Source of the DNA: Aphanomyces cochlioides
Lineage: Eukaryota; Oomycota; Saprolegniomycetes; Saprolegniales; Verrucalvaceae
Assembly: GCA_019828595.1 (NCBI GenBank)
Contig: JAHQRK010000016.1
Coordinates: 186,001-250,000 of the forward strand
Direction of reading: 5' to 3'
DNA length: 64,000 bases
Shown: positions 31,870-44,590 of the stretch, one piece after another
Position numbering within the stretch: position 1 is the stretch's first letter
Layout of the letters: each line of letters starts with the position of its first letter
Notes under the pieces: generated by a model
Database searches by the model: none
Told to the model about the DNA's origin: nothing
Seen by the model: only the letters and a program-made list of their open reading frames with translations
Translations under genes and position numbers: made by a program

Positions 31870-32464
31870 GTGGCATTTCGTGCATCGTAACCAGTGGTGG
31901 GATATGACGAGATCAAGTGCGACAACGGGGGAGTGCCACTAGTCACTCGACGGAAAAAATGACAAGAAACAAGATCAACGATTGTCATGTGCTGAATTGT
32001 GCCGTTCGTTGAAGATTATCAACTTTTGGCTCAGATGGGGATTGAGTTGTGCTGTTCGACGATGAAGCTGGTGCGATTTGGGAACGATCTTGGAAGAACT
32101 CGTGGGACTTTAGTCGGCTGTGTCAAGTTAGCTCGTAACTCAAGTAAATAATACCAGACAAGGCAGACATTTTTGCTGGGAAGTCCATGACCATCTAATT
32201 GATTCCAAAGTAATTTAAAGCATTCACACGTCTAAATCTGCTTTCTCACAACGGAATCATGCAAGTAGAGACGACGATATCATCCAAGGGAAAATTATCA
32301 ACCTACAGTCATTGTCTTTTTTATCAATCTCATTCGTATAGTGTCAGCTTCAAGAAACTAGCGAAGCAGGAAGCGCGTGTGTGTTTGTCATCGTGCTCTC
32401 CATTGGATAGCCAACACGAATCATCTGAAATTGAAGTCAGAGTCGTAGAATGACGATTTTGAGT

Positions 32465-32530
32465 GTGCTTTGATCCAGTCGGCCGAAGCGTAGCAGCGCC
32501 TCCAGGCTCATCAAAGAGGCAATGGTCTTG
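32465..32530 (-). pseudogene. Hydrolase C-terminal fragment
   Basis: On the minus strand, GQDHCLFDEPGGAATLRPTG matches GQYHCLFDEPEGAATLVATI, the catalytic-His end of the local hydrolases. Confidence 0.75.
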
Positions 32531-32569
32531 TCCTTCTCGTTCCTTCACGTCGAATTATTTCTTGGATAC

Positions 32570-33560
32570 AACATGATTGATATTTCCCTCGGACAAAAAC
32601 TCTTGGAGTTCAAAGACAAGGCAAGCCCGCAGCGCCGAGTCGCCCCAGTGACAGCAAGACCTCCACTCCCTCATAAGTCTACGATTCTTTATCATTGCTT
32701 CAAGTGTTTTACTTATACCGGTTGAGGCGTCAGTCTTTGGTAACAGTAAAGCTAGTGTCGTCAGTACCTATAAGACATCTGGATGACCAATATCAGACTG
32801 ATCCGACCGAACATTTGCTGCTCGATATGGGACAGCAAACTCTGTGTTCCGTCTGAAATCGTCTCTGGTCAAGAGCATATCCCAATCAACCAAAGGCCAA
32901 GTAGCCTCTCAGTGTTAGGAGGTAATTGTACTTCAAACTCGCCCCAAACTTATTGCAGAAAGTAGGTCCTGACAGAGAGCTGTCAATCAAGATCGATTCA
33001 AATGACACAGTCTCTTTGGGGTGTTTCTCGCACGAGACACGCAGCGATACACAATTCTAAAGTTGGGATTCCGATAAGTCCACGTCGAAAAGGCAAATTT
33101 TCTCGTTGTGGGATGCAGGAGTCATCTCCAAGTCGAAATGGTCGAAACTTGGCTGCTGAGCGTGCAGATTGTACCCTTCACAATTTTTCAATCCATTGTT
33201 CCAGGGCGGGATCACGGGAGTTCAAAACTTTCAAAATGGCATAAGCTCTTTGAGCTCACAATGTCCAAGAGGGGCGGAAGAACCCATGGCATAGACTGAT
33301 TGCTATCAAATATTGAAGATGGGATCGCATTCGTCAAGCAAGTCAACGAATGTTAGTTCGTGGATTGCCGTTTGTAGTTGTTTTGCCTAGGAATTTTGAC
33401 TGAATGCCAATTCTTTGACTTTCATCTCAAGTGAGAAGTGATGTTCCGGCGCAACAACTTTCTGGAATCAAGAATTTGTTGTCGCAGCACCTTGTTTTTG
33501 GCGAGGGGTCCATTGAATTTCACAATGAAATGCCTGCTCTACAATCTGTGAGCAAGATGA
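32570..33560 (-). pseudogene. Relic of the DUF3638/DUF3645 gene
   Basis: DNA similar to 37080-38000 of the large gene, same strand, with many stops and indels. Shared landmarks include the TTGAGGCGTCAGTC block, GACATCTGGATGACCAA, CTTTGGGGTGTTTCTCGCAC against CCTTGGGGTGTTTCTCGCAC, and AAGAATTTGTTGTCGCA against ATGAATTTGTTGTCGCA. A segment matching the parent's intron near 37105-37135 is retained, so this is a DNA-level duplicate and not a retrocopy. Confidence 0.8.
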
Positions 33561-33585
33561 AGCGAATGCACGCACAAAATTCCAT

Positions 33586-34602
33586 GAACCGAGCTGTTTT
33601 TTGCAATAGAATGTACCTGAGAGGACAGACAAACGCAGTCGCGAAGGATGACTGGCAAGAAGGATCGGACGTTCACTGTGTACTGCATTTGTTACCGTAA
33701 CGTCTTCGTTCTTCTACTCTGTCCCGACCAGCTTGTCTCAATCATCGACCATTTCGGCAAGGATGCCACTCTGGTGCATTGCATGGTGCAGCGTAGTCGT
33801 TTGACAACGTGACTTGACAAAAAATTTGATAACTTCGTGAGCCTTCATCACTAATGTAACTGGGTAGCACTTCAACTTTGTTGCGATGAACACATGAAAG
33901 AATGCACAGTGGAAAGCACCATGGGTATCGATGATCACTTTTCAATTCTCCTCGTACGCGCCATGAAGTTCGCTGCCCTCCTTTCGATCGCGTCCGTGGT
34001 GGCTCAAGCCCCCCCCCTTGCACTGAAAAGCAAGCCGGTGTCGTCGTTGCCGCTGTCAACGCCTCGTCCAACTTGGCCGGATGCACCCAGGACTCTGGCT
34101 TCAACTGGTTGACCTTCTTCACCACCGATGCCATCCCGACCGATGCTCAAGCTACGGCTTCGCTCGTTTCCAAGAGCTGCTTGGCCTTGGTCGGTGAAGC
34201 CAACGGCCTCAAGTTGGAATCGTGCACGTTGTGGAACAACGACTTGGCGAAGCTTGTGACACAAGACCCCGTCGCGTGGATCAAGGCCAAGTCTTCTGCT
34301 GTGTCAAACTCGACGTCTTCGACTGCTGCTCCCAGCTCGTCTTCCAACTCGACGACGACGACGACTTCCGCTCCAACGACGACGCCCAAGTCTTCTGCTT
34401 CTGGTGTGGTCGCCGGTCTTGCCGCCATCGTGATTGCCTTGGTCATGCAATAAACCATCGATAATTGAGTTGATGCGCATTCTTCATCGCGTATCGACCC
34501 TCGTATCCTAAAGTAAGCTCCGACGAATCTGGTGATAGTCGCGCTTTCGAAATCCATCCAATGCCCTGGTAAGCCAGGTTGATTAAGGTGACAATTCCTA
34601 CC
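33586..34602. repeat. Right arm of the 1,017-bp inverted repeat
   Basis: Mirror of 30853-31869, carrying the elicitin-like gene on the plus strand. Near-identity over the full length implies a recent inverted duplication or ongoing conversion between the arms. Confidence 0.9.
33963..34453 (+). pseudogene. Elicitin-like GPI-anchored protein, copy 2, same poly-C break
   Basis: Inverted twin of 31002-31492. Signal peptide from 33963, then nine C at about 34009-34017, then the mature domain in a shifted frame, ending with the Ser/Thr stalk and hydrophobic GPI tail at 34453. Ten C would put the leader and mature part in one frame (AQAPPPCTEK). Confidence 0.75.
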
Positions 34603-35235
34603 GATTAGCATCTTTCTGGGAGAATTGGTTTGTTCCAGCTCGGGGCGACCCATCCTGTCGGGTAAATCCTCCATGAACCATCTACCAACATATCTAAAAA
34701 ACACCCGTTGGATTCGAATTGGTGATATCTAGACTTGAAACATTGCGAGTTCCTCGCGAGACAATTCCAATTTGAGTGGTGCTAGCACTTCGCCAAAGAT
34801 GAAAGTTTGCGCTGGCCGACCCAGTGTCAACAAGACCTCCAAACCCTCCTTAATCTTGTCAGTATTTCAGTTATTTTACTCGTACCTGGTGAGTCCTCAG
34901 TCCTTGGTAATAATAAGCAAGCGTCGTCAGTAGCAACGAGACATCTGGATGACCAAATTTAGACAATTTGCTGCTTGAAATGGAACAGCAGCTCATTTTT
35001 CCGTCTGAAATCAATTCCATAATTGACTCGATGTCTCAAGAGCATGCTCAACGACAGACTCTATTTGCACTATTCAATTGGGAGAGAGAAGATTCAGGTA
35101 AAGCGCTTTAATGCTTTATATCACCTTGGAATCAATTCAAAGATAGCTCGCGGCGGGTCTCTATAGATGAACATGACCTTCCCAGCGTAGTGCTCACAGT
35201 GAAATTTCGGACTTGTCTGACATTCATTACTTGAA
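34603..35235. other. Intergenic with a second DUF3638 relic
   Basis: Holds the relic at 34715-35070. The remainder (35070-35235) shows only an AT-rich spacer with GGTAAAGCGCTTTAATGC near 35097. Confidence 0.45.
34715..35070 (-). pseudogene. Second relic of the DUF3638/DUF3645 gene
   Basis: Similar to 36960-37340 of the intact gene: GACATCTAGACTTGAAACATT against GATATCTAGACTTGAAACATT, GATGAAAGTTTGCGCTGGCC, and CAAGCGTCGTCAGTAGCAA. It is broken by indels and stops. Confidence 0.8.
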
Positions 35236-38200
35236 TTACAAGCTAAATGCACAACACTGTTTTAGGTCAGAGCAGTCCCAGTTCTGCTGTTTTCCTCGAG
35301 CAGCCAGAAGATCAAAAAGTGCTTGATGACAGCCTTGCTCTGCTACCATGTATTTGATAATTCGCTGCTGCATGGCGCCAGGAAACATGGTTTCCCCATT
35401 GAAAAGAGCAAGCGCGACTACTTCGTTATCCCGGACACTATCGATATTGAATGAAAGCATTGCTCGTTTCGAAGAGTGTCCAGGGCTACTTTTTAGAGCT
35501 GAAAAATTCAAATAGCCGACGGAAGTCTCAGAGTTCTCCCACAATAGTTCCAAAATTGCATCAGCTTCCTTGTCGGACAACAAAACCCATTCGCCATTTG
35601 GGAGCACAAGGACAGCGTCAGCTAGGCGAATGTTGTCCAACGATGGTGACTGAATTGTCGAGAAAAAATTGATCGTGCCAAACAGAGTTGGCGGCCACTT
35701 TACCAAGGCCAAGCCTTCAGCTGCGGCAATTTGAGCTACGTATGCTAAAGGCTTGACGTTGATATCAAGTTCTTGCACGGATGTAGCTTTGAGAGCAGAG
35801 GCATATTCCCATATTTCTTCCTTCATCTTAACTTTCCCTGAAGAAACTGTTTGAATTTCATGCTGCTGCTCTTCCTCTTGTTGAAGCTCCTGTTCGCATT
35901 CTTTAAAATATTGCATCTGAACTTCAATTTCTCTTCCAAAGTCAAGACATCGAGATTTAATATTTGCCAGGAAACAGCTCTTGGATTCATCGTTCTTCCT
36001 AATTTGACTCGAAACAGTTTCTGCTAAAGAGCCTTTGACAACGCCATCACGGAATAAATCCTCGAGATTCCAACTCTCGTCAATGACTTCACTAGATGCA
36101 GCTTCTAATCTCTTGCAGAAATTTAATCCTTGCTGTGACCACGTCACGAGACCATGCTCAAGGTCAGACACAGTGTTGTTGATAATCCATTCTAAAGTTG
36201 TTTGAGCACAGAATGGAGTCAATACTTTTTCTAGCTCGTTGGGAGCGAATATGACAAGTTTTTGGTGATGTCCAAGTTGGCGCATTCGTCCGGCACCTTG
36301 CATAAGTTTATCTTTCGTTAATTTAGGTCCAAGTGTAATGGCAGCCACTGCATCACTTCGGAGACGCATGTCAGCTCTATGAGATCGTGCATCATCAAAC
36401 AAAACAAAACAGTTGCGCTCTTTGATTGGTGATACATTAAGTTGAAACGTCTGCTGTGTTTGGCGGGCCAAGACCATCCATTGCCGACGACTTATGTCGA
36501 AGAAGACAATTCCGAGATGTTTTCCCTCCAGTGCGTTGTGGGAGGCCATATATGCTGCAATTTCAGAGTTCGAAACCCCAGTTAAGAGGGAGCCCGTATC
36601 AATCAGGACATCAACCTTGGCATTAATGGTAGATTCGACCAAAGTCTTCCACAATTCTTTCGATTCCGAAGGGAGAAACTGGCAGAACAGCGTGTGGTTC
36701 AACAACTGATCAACCATACGACCGTTGGTTCCAAGAATTGAAGGGCTAATTGGATTGATAGAAGCAACCTGTAGTGGCAATACAAATTTCATATCATTCG
36801 TCGCAAGCAGGCCCTTGCCGTGACAAGTGTCAGCTAAATCCCATGACGATACTGAAATACAAGCAGGGTGTTGTGCCAAATCAGCCTCAAATACACATCG
36901 AATAAGCCAAAAGTTGATGAACTCCATCGAGCGGCAGAGTTTAGTACATAGAAGTTCCATTTGATTCGCATTGGTGACATCTAGACTTGAAACATTTTCA
37001 ATCAAGGCAACCTCCTCGCAAGACAATTCCGATTTGAATGGTGCTAGCACTTCATCAAAGATGAAAGTTTGCGCTGGCCGACCCAGTGTCAACAAGACCT
37101 CCAAATCCTCCTTAATCTACAACTTTTTATCAGTAGTTCAAGTATTTCACTCGTACCTGTTGAGGCGTCAGTCCTTGGTAATAAAAAGCAAGCGTCGTCA
37201 GTAGCAATGAGACATCTGGATGACCAAACTCAGACCGATCTGCGGGAACATTTGCTGCTCGAAATGGGACAGCAACTCTTTTTTTTCGTCTGAAATCAAT
37301 TCCATAATCGACTTGATGTCTCTGCTCAAGAGCATGCTCCAACAGACCAAAAGCCAAGTAACCTCTTAATGCTAGGAGATAATTGTAATGTAAACTCACC
37401 CCAAACATATCGCGGAGGGTTGCAGCTGACAAAAAGCTGTCAATACATATCGATTCAAACGATGCAATCTCCTTGGGGTGTTTCTCGCACCAGACACGTA
37501 TCCATGCAAATTCTGGAGTTGGATTTGCAATAAGCCCTCGTAAAATCAAGAGGCGAAATTCTTGTCGTGTGATATCAGAGGCATCTCCAAGTCGAATTGC
37601 TCGAAAAATGGCTGCTGAGCTTGCAGGTTCTGCTCTTGAATACTTATCAATCCATGTTTTCAAGGGGGGGGTCAGAGGAGTTCAAAATTCTCAAAAGGGC
37701 ATGAGCAGTTTTAGCACGGAGCTCATATTGCTCAAGCATTGTGGGAGAACCAATGGCATATACCAATTGATATCGAAAATGGAACAGGGCATCACCTTCG
37801 TCAAACAAGTCAACAAATTTTAGCTCCTGGATTGTCGTTTGTAGCTGGTTTGCCAGGGGATCTTGATTGTATGCCAATTCTTTGACTTTCATCTCAAGTG
37901 ATAAGCGATGTTCCGGCGTAACAACATAGCAGGAGTCATGAATTTGTTGTCGCAATACCTCCGTTTGATGAGTGGTCAATTGGGTTTGTCTGTGAAATGG
38001 CTGCTCTACAATCTTAATCGCTAGAGTACTGGCAGTGAGTCTCAGATGCAGCATGTCCAAGGTTTCTTGTAAAGTAGATGCAAGTACATGCACCCGAGGG
38101 ACGAGACCCTGCTCCACGTAATGGAGAATTAGCATAGGAAGAATAACGCGAGTTTTCCCTAGACCCATATTTAGCTGACAAATTGTTCCTTTTGGACTCT

Positions 38201-41200
38201 CGAGTAAATGCTTGACGATTGTGTATTGTTCGGGTCGAATTTGAAGACTCTGCTCAACTTCAAAGACAAGCCAACGAGGGTGATCATCCCAAGACCAAGT
38301 TCGCTTGCAAAGTAGTTCCTGAAATAGAGACTCGTTTGATCCTGATGTTTTCAAGATATTCAATAGACGAGCAAAACGAAGTGACAACACGCACAAGGCC
38401 AAATATACACGAGTGGCAGACTGGTATTTCGATGCGGCAGTTTGAGAAAAATAGGGATTCAGCTTGCGGACAATTGAGTCATCGACAGCCAAGCGAAGCC
38501 AGTCATCCACACAGACACGTGGATGGCGATTGCTCGCACAAAGTAGATCCATTATTGGTTTCACATCGGATGGTACGATATTCAAAGATGCATGGAGGAA
38601 CTCCTCCATGCTGTTCTTGTAGCCTATAACTTTCATATTCAAAGACTCAACAACAGTGACCAGACCGGGTGGGTCTGCAACAGTGAAGTAATGGGCTTCT
38701 TGATGATACAACCAGCTCGATCTCAAACCATCTGCAATTTCGAGGCCAATTGCACTTGTTCGATTATCTTTGAGAGGATATTTGTGTGCTGCTCCAGGAA
38801 TATTCACAATAACTTGTCGACACAATTCTTCTTCGACAAAAGTCACAATACCTGCCGAAACTGGAGGAGAGTCCAGATCAAGGACAGAATTTTGATATTG
38901 ACAATTTAATACTTGCCGATGTTTGGGGCAGGGTGTCATGTATTTGGCATGTTCCTTTTCGCTTAGTCCACGTCGAAGAGAGTTCCATGGCTGATTGGAT
39001 TTAGTTATTGATCGCAACTCTGACTTTGAAGCCAGAATTCGATCATCGACATGCTGTAAATCGGAAGGGACAGAGTAGAACAAAAATTTTCTCTGTTCAC
39101 TTTCAAATTTCAATTGCTCACACAATACTGCAAGAGCAGGTTCTTTGTATGCTAACTTTGACATGTTATCCAATTTTAAGGCTTCATCTCTGGTCAGTGG
39201 TCGAGAGGTCAACATTGTCGCAATAAATTGAGAGCAGCTTCACTCCCAGTCATATTCGTATGAGGGTCAGGCAGAGTAGATGATGAGGCAACTAGAATGG
39301 AAGCCAAAAGAAGCCGGCTTTCAATTGTCGTGGCAGCAAAGTGCTTCGTAAAAGGTATTTCTTCGTAGGCAAATACACCCAGCTGTGTATGATAGTCATG
39401 AGAAATGTCAATATACGCCGTTCCATCTTGATTCGTTTCAACATTTCCATCTGGTACCAAGATTAATTTACGTGATTTACCTGGATCGTCTTCTTTTGAA
39501 TGAAGAACCAGGTAATTTGTGAAGAAGCCCAAAGTGTAATTCAACTGCTGGTTGCACGGCAACTCGTAATCACTATAGTCGCAGCAACCCAAAAATTCAC
39601 TTTCATGCACCTTGCTGACAAACATCAATTCAAAACGGGGTAAATGAAACCAAATTTCGCCGTTTGGCGCGAGGAGAGTATGAATATACTCTTGTAGCTC
39701 GAATTTAGATAACACACACACCCAACGAGAAGCCATTGCATCGATAAAATATGGTAGAGAAGGTTGGACTTTGACAAAGTCCTCAATCTTGTGGCACGAA
39801 CTGGAGTCAGGTAATTGATAGCAACGAAAGTTCTCACAATAATCATCCGTAATTGAGCTCATGGCGAAGTAATACACTGCTCTGTCCGTCATTAACCCCC
39901 CCCGAAACAACATCAACTTGGCGTGGTGGTCTATCCATACCGAATGCATTTGATGCAGGCGAATCGGTAAGCCAGTAAGCCAATTTGAATCTGTAAATTC
40001 TACAAGCTCAAGCACTCTGTGGCTTTTTAGGTCGATTTCATGAATTCGGATGCATTTTCGATGAAGATCACTCACAATGGCGAATTCGTAAATATATTGA
40101 CCATCAAATGTGTCCATAGTACGATAGACAATATTATCTCCACTTGAATCACATCAAAATCACTCGAACCGAAATATCTGGCATAAGTAGAATGATTCAA
40201 GACGCTTTGAGGCAAGCGACCTGGAGGAGAGAGCCATTCAAAAGGATGCATCCAGTTAAAATGTTGATCAAGTAGTGCTCTTCTGATCCTCGTACTGCTG
40301 CAACAGCTTCAAAGCAGTAGGTATTAGCCACGAGATGCCATTCAAGTTTCTCGCTCAAAGGAAAGACGTTTTCCACACATTTAGTCAGACACTCAAAATT
40401 TTCCGTGTCCACACTAGCTTTGCAAAGCCAAGCAAGGATTTGATTTACATGAGCCACCATAATAGCTTGGGTTTCGATTTCTATCCACATCAAATCAGAG
40501 TCTTTGGCTGATGTAACATTCGCGCAGCGTTTGTTCTTAAACACAAAATTTGTCAGCAGTACCGAGCAGTCTTTTGAATAATCCATCGTCCATTTCCCCA
40601 TACAAATTACAATATATCCATGCATAAGACATTGTTTGGTGCTGACTTCCAATATATCTTTTGAGGATGACGATAATAGCTGGCCTTGAAGAGCATTTAT
40701 CCAGCTCTCTATCGTATCGATCAATAGGTAAGTCACTGATCGTGCTGCAGGTAAGTATTGAGTAATATAGGCAGTGATTTCTGCTAACATGACCACCTCT
40801 TTGTAGTCTCGTGATGTTTTTCGGATATCTTCAGCACGTTGTTGCAGAACGGTACGCATAACTTCCAGCCCCTCCGTTCATCGCATATCGGTTTTCCACG
40901 TAGGTTGGGGCACTTCGCTATCAGATAGGTCTCCAATATGATAAAGCAATTGTCGAATCACCGATTGCACAATTGGTTGATCGAGCTGTAGAGTGCTATC
41001 TTTAATGCCAAAAACCAATTTTCGAAACTGTTGGTTTGGGTACGGCCGCAGGGATGCAAGAGATAAAAAGGCAGTCTTAGGCATTTGAAGTGGCATTTGA
41101 TCAAACTTGGCAAACGCGACGTTGCCCCGAGTTCTTGAGTACCCGTCGGGTGTGTTAATACACCATTGTAAATTGTCCTCGCCCAGTTTTGAGGTGTAAT

Positions 41201-43620
41201 ATTCCTTTGTAGTCGCAGGGTCGGTGGGAAAGGAAGTTCTTCCTGTTGCTGAAATCATGCAACTCCTTGCCAAAGTTGGGTCCCAGACAGAACTTTCTGC
41301 ATCGTCAGTCGAATCACTGTCAGATGGTCCGAAATGACGAGGTACAATCAAATTTACGTGCTGCAGTCTAATATATCCCTCACTGACATCTCGTTTCGAA
41401 TATGTCTTGTAGTGTTTGGCCCATGTCGTATGCTTCAATAAAGGTCTTTGCGATGGTCTTGGCTCCAGTTTCTCCAGCGACAACTCAGACAATTCCGCCA
41501 AAATGTTCAACTGATTGGGAATAAAAATGAAGAATAAAACGGTCAACGCAGAGTGTAGAGCCGTCGGTAACGGGCTAATAATGAAGGGTGGAGGTGTGTT
41601 GTTTTCATCAATTTCATTTTCGTGCTCATACAATGCAGTTTCAGCCAGACTGACACTTACTTTGCACTCTTCGATTCGATTTTTCAATGCATAGAATTCG
41701 CTGCACCCGTATCGAACTGAAGAGAGTCGTTGTTCTAAATGACTTCGAAGTTGAATGGCATCCTCTAAGATTGATTTCAGGTTCGGAGGCTTCTTTCGCA
41801 AGCGCACGAGGTTTCCCTTTTTGATATTGAGTTGTTGCAAATAACTCTGTTTTCTCCTCTTCAGATCGGTTTGCTCATCCTCCCATCTTTTTAAGACACG
41901 AATATCTTGCTCCGCAAATGATGGTGCAAAATGGTTGATCGTATCATTGCTTTCTTGTAGCGAGAAGAGTCGCCATTTTCTTGTGATACGATGGCGAATG
42001 TATGTTGCAACATGACGCACAGCACGCTCAGCTCTTTTATCGGACACAACAATACACCGTAAGTCCTCCCAGTTCAACGCTGTCTTGTATTTACAAACAA
42101 GAGGATACTTCTCTTCACAATGTCGATGAGTCAGACAATATCCAGTCCATGTGACTAGCATTTCATGGCTACGGACGACAACATTGTCATGGGCATTTAC
42201 AGTGGGCGAATTCAACCAATTTTTCACGTAGACAGAGTATGTTGCTACAACGTCTCTGATTTCGACAATATTGCTTTCCGAAAATACGATGGCTGGTTCA
42301 GTCGAAGTCAAATATGTTGCAAGCTGCCACATTAATATTTCAATTTGATGCATGACCAGATGTAGGATAACAGGATTCGTCTGTGTTAACATCCCAATCC
42401 ACCTCATTATTTCTCCAAACGCATGTGGACTCTTGAAGTGCTTTGTAACATCAAAACACGGGAATGCCGCAGCATTCTTCAGTGCACGAGCTTGAATGAT
42501 TTTTAGCGTCTCTGGACATGAAGAGAGACACAGAGGCTTTGGAAATTGAGACTTCAAATCAGGTAGCAGGTATCGATTCTCAGCAGTGTCAACGACAAAA
42601 TTTTGTGCATCCGTTTTTAATCGTGATGAATACAATTCGTTGAATTTCGTTCGGATACCTTTTACACGACAAGTCCACTCATTGATGTCAAATCCAAAAT
42701 CTCTCATTTCGAGGATATACGTCACAGCTAAATCCATGAGTGAGAAAACAGTGTTAATGCTATTTGGACAAAGCAAAGGGGATGTCAAACACTTGCATTG
42801 ATGCTCACCAAGCCAAAGAAGTAATTCCAAGCGTATTTTAGCAAACATATTGGAATTTGGTGTTAGCTCTGAGACCACTGAGCAAACCAAGGACCAACTG
42901 GTCGCACGAGGATTTGAGCCGACTTGCTCGCCAACGTCAGTCATCCCACCATAGCCCACTTTTTCACCCTTCCGTAAGAGCTTTCCGAACACAGTATTGG
43001 ATATACGATGGTGACATCAAGCATCTTTTCTTTCGGGGTTTTTCTTGCTCGCAGCTCGCAGCATTTTGGGGTCCACGCAACGACAACTTGATTTTTTCCA
43101 TATAGCAACTTGACTTAGCTGTTTCAATTCTCCCCAGTTCAATAACAGTTGAATCCATTGGCGTTGCAAAGTATTCTACGCATGATTGAAAGCCCATCAG
43201 GTTTGTCTTCCATTGGTCAGGATACACTAAAAGCCAACGAAAATAGCCAACATGTGCATCTGGAATAGATAGTATCGCACAGCCAAACGATGGAAACCAT
43301 GTACAGGTTGCTTTCATTCGTTCGACTACTTTTTGTAGCTCGTCTTTCTCTGTCTCGACCAACCACTTGGCGTGTTTCGCAAACTGCTCCAAAGTCTTGA
43401 TGCAGATGTCAATGAGTTCATTCGATTGATTTGACGACGGCTGCAGGTGACGACATGCCACTACCTCTCCAGCTACAGCAGCTTCCATGGTAAATGGTTG
43501 AGCAGTTGGAAAGTTGAAAACTATTTGGATGAGACTTGTGGCGGTTGGGTCATAAACCCAGTACCATTGACGACTAAATAGGCACAGACAGCTCAACGGA
43601 AACTTGGCAAAATTCGGAGA
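35236..43620 (-). CDS. Giant DUF3638/DUF3645 protein
   Basis: One multi-exon gene read from about 43620 down to 35236, roughly 2,500 residues or more. Coding blocks: 42968-43620, 40920-42897, 40197-40871, 39209-40150, 37647-39190, 37130-37660 and 35236-37104. The first intron (GTGAAA...GACCAG, about 42898-42967) joins TEG to WSLVCSVV cleanly. The DUF3638 core is at ICQLNMGLGKTRVILPML (P-loop-like GLGKT), and the C-terminal part has LIDTGSLLTGVSN.. VFFDISRRQW.. CFVLFDDARSHRADMRL.. AITLGPKLTKDKLMQGAGRM, the conserved DUF3645 region. A predicted NTP-binding, protease- or helicase-like role is only inference; members are large cytosolic proteins of unknown function. A run of eight C near 37663 breaks the frame by one base; seven C would restore PPLKTWIDKYS. 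Further exons may lie upstream (43745-44084). Confidence 0.8.
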
Positions 43621-44590
43621 TATAAACTAGCCCTGTCGCTTCTCTCTTTATGCCGTTGACATGGTAATATGACATTCTATTTTCTTCGCAAACTCATTTA
43701 CGCTGTTTTCATCGTTGCTGCAGCAATTCTCTCTCCATTTTCAACTAGGGCAGCATCAATGACATTACGATGAACTTGACGAACACTGGAGAGACTCTGT
43801 AGATGTCTTTCAAACTAAAAGGGTCGTTTGTGCAGTCGAAAGTTCGAATGCGTTGAAATTCGACTGGCTTTTGAGGGTTTTGCTTGTTTCGTTGGTAGAA
43901 TAGCCTCGCAAGTGTGATCAAATGGCCTTTGAAGGGATGGTGCAGCACTTTTGGTAACAAATAGCAATGGGCTGATGTAAACCTTGAGATCTCGACCACT
44001 GTGGACTACATTCGTGCCAATTTGTGGCATTGAAATGTTAGGCAGACGAATCTTGAGAGCGAGTGCTGTTGTCGTTGTGAACAATTTGTTCGTCAGTTAT
44101 GCATGTATTTCTTCAAAAGGAACCGATAATTCCTGGCCCCACGTTGCAAGGTATAGTGACGTGTATGCTAGCGGTCCTCTGTTGACATCGGTCGCTTGTT
44201 AATGGAGGCTTGCCAATGGATTATGAGGGTAGCATTTGCCAACAAAGAGCTTCCCGGCAAGCCACCGACCTGAAAACATTGCCAACTCTCAAACTTTGCG
44301 ACTTGAAAGCCAACGCAGTATGCGCAATTGCCACTGTAATTTCAAGGACTGATGCTATCTGTGTTCACAGTCCGGGCAGGATCCAAGTCGTCTATTTATA
44401 GCATAGTTGCTTTGCTGTTTCCTCTCACAAATGGCACTCGAACCACGTGTAGAAGGTGCACGGCTCTCCTCTGACTAGGAGCTATCAGAGGAGCAAAAAT
44501 TGACGCCATTTGGACTTTGATACCGTCAAAAGACGACAGTGTTGCACCCATTGTGTGAACTCAATCTCTGAGTCAGCATAGAGTCAGAAG
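43621..44590. other. Upstream region of the DUF3638 gene, possible extra exon
   Basis: On the minus strand a coding-like block ending LARLFYQRNKQNPQKPVEFQ and RVSPVFVKFIVMSLML (about 43745-43999) may be an N-terminal exon of the large gene, but I cannot fix splice sites. Nothing else seen to 44582. The 8-bp duplication of the next element is at 44583-44590. Confidence 0.35.

Larger units (their letters stand above)
31870..33585. other. Spacer between inverted arms, made of gene debris
   Basis: No intact gene. It holds a hydrolase C-terminal fragment (32465-32530) and a long relic of the DUF3638 gene (about 32570-33560). The part at 31870-32460 shows nothing I can assign. Confidence 0.55.

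Noticed and set aside
40878..42992. Each DUF3638 coding block as a separate gene
   Set aside because: Blocks are separated by intron-sized gaps with workable splice sites and follow the order of one family.
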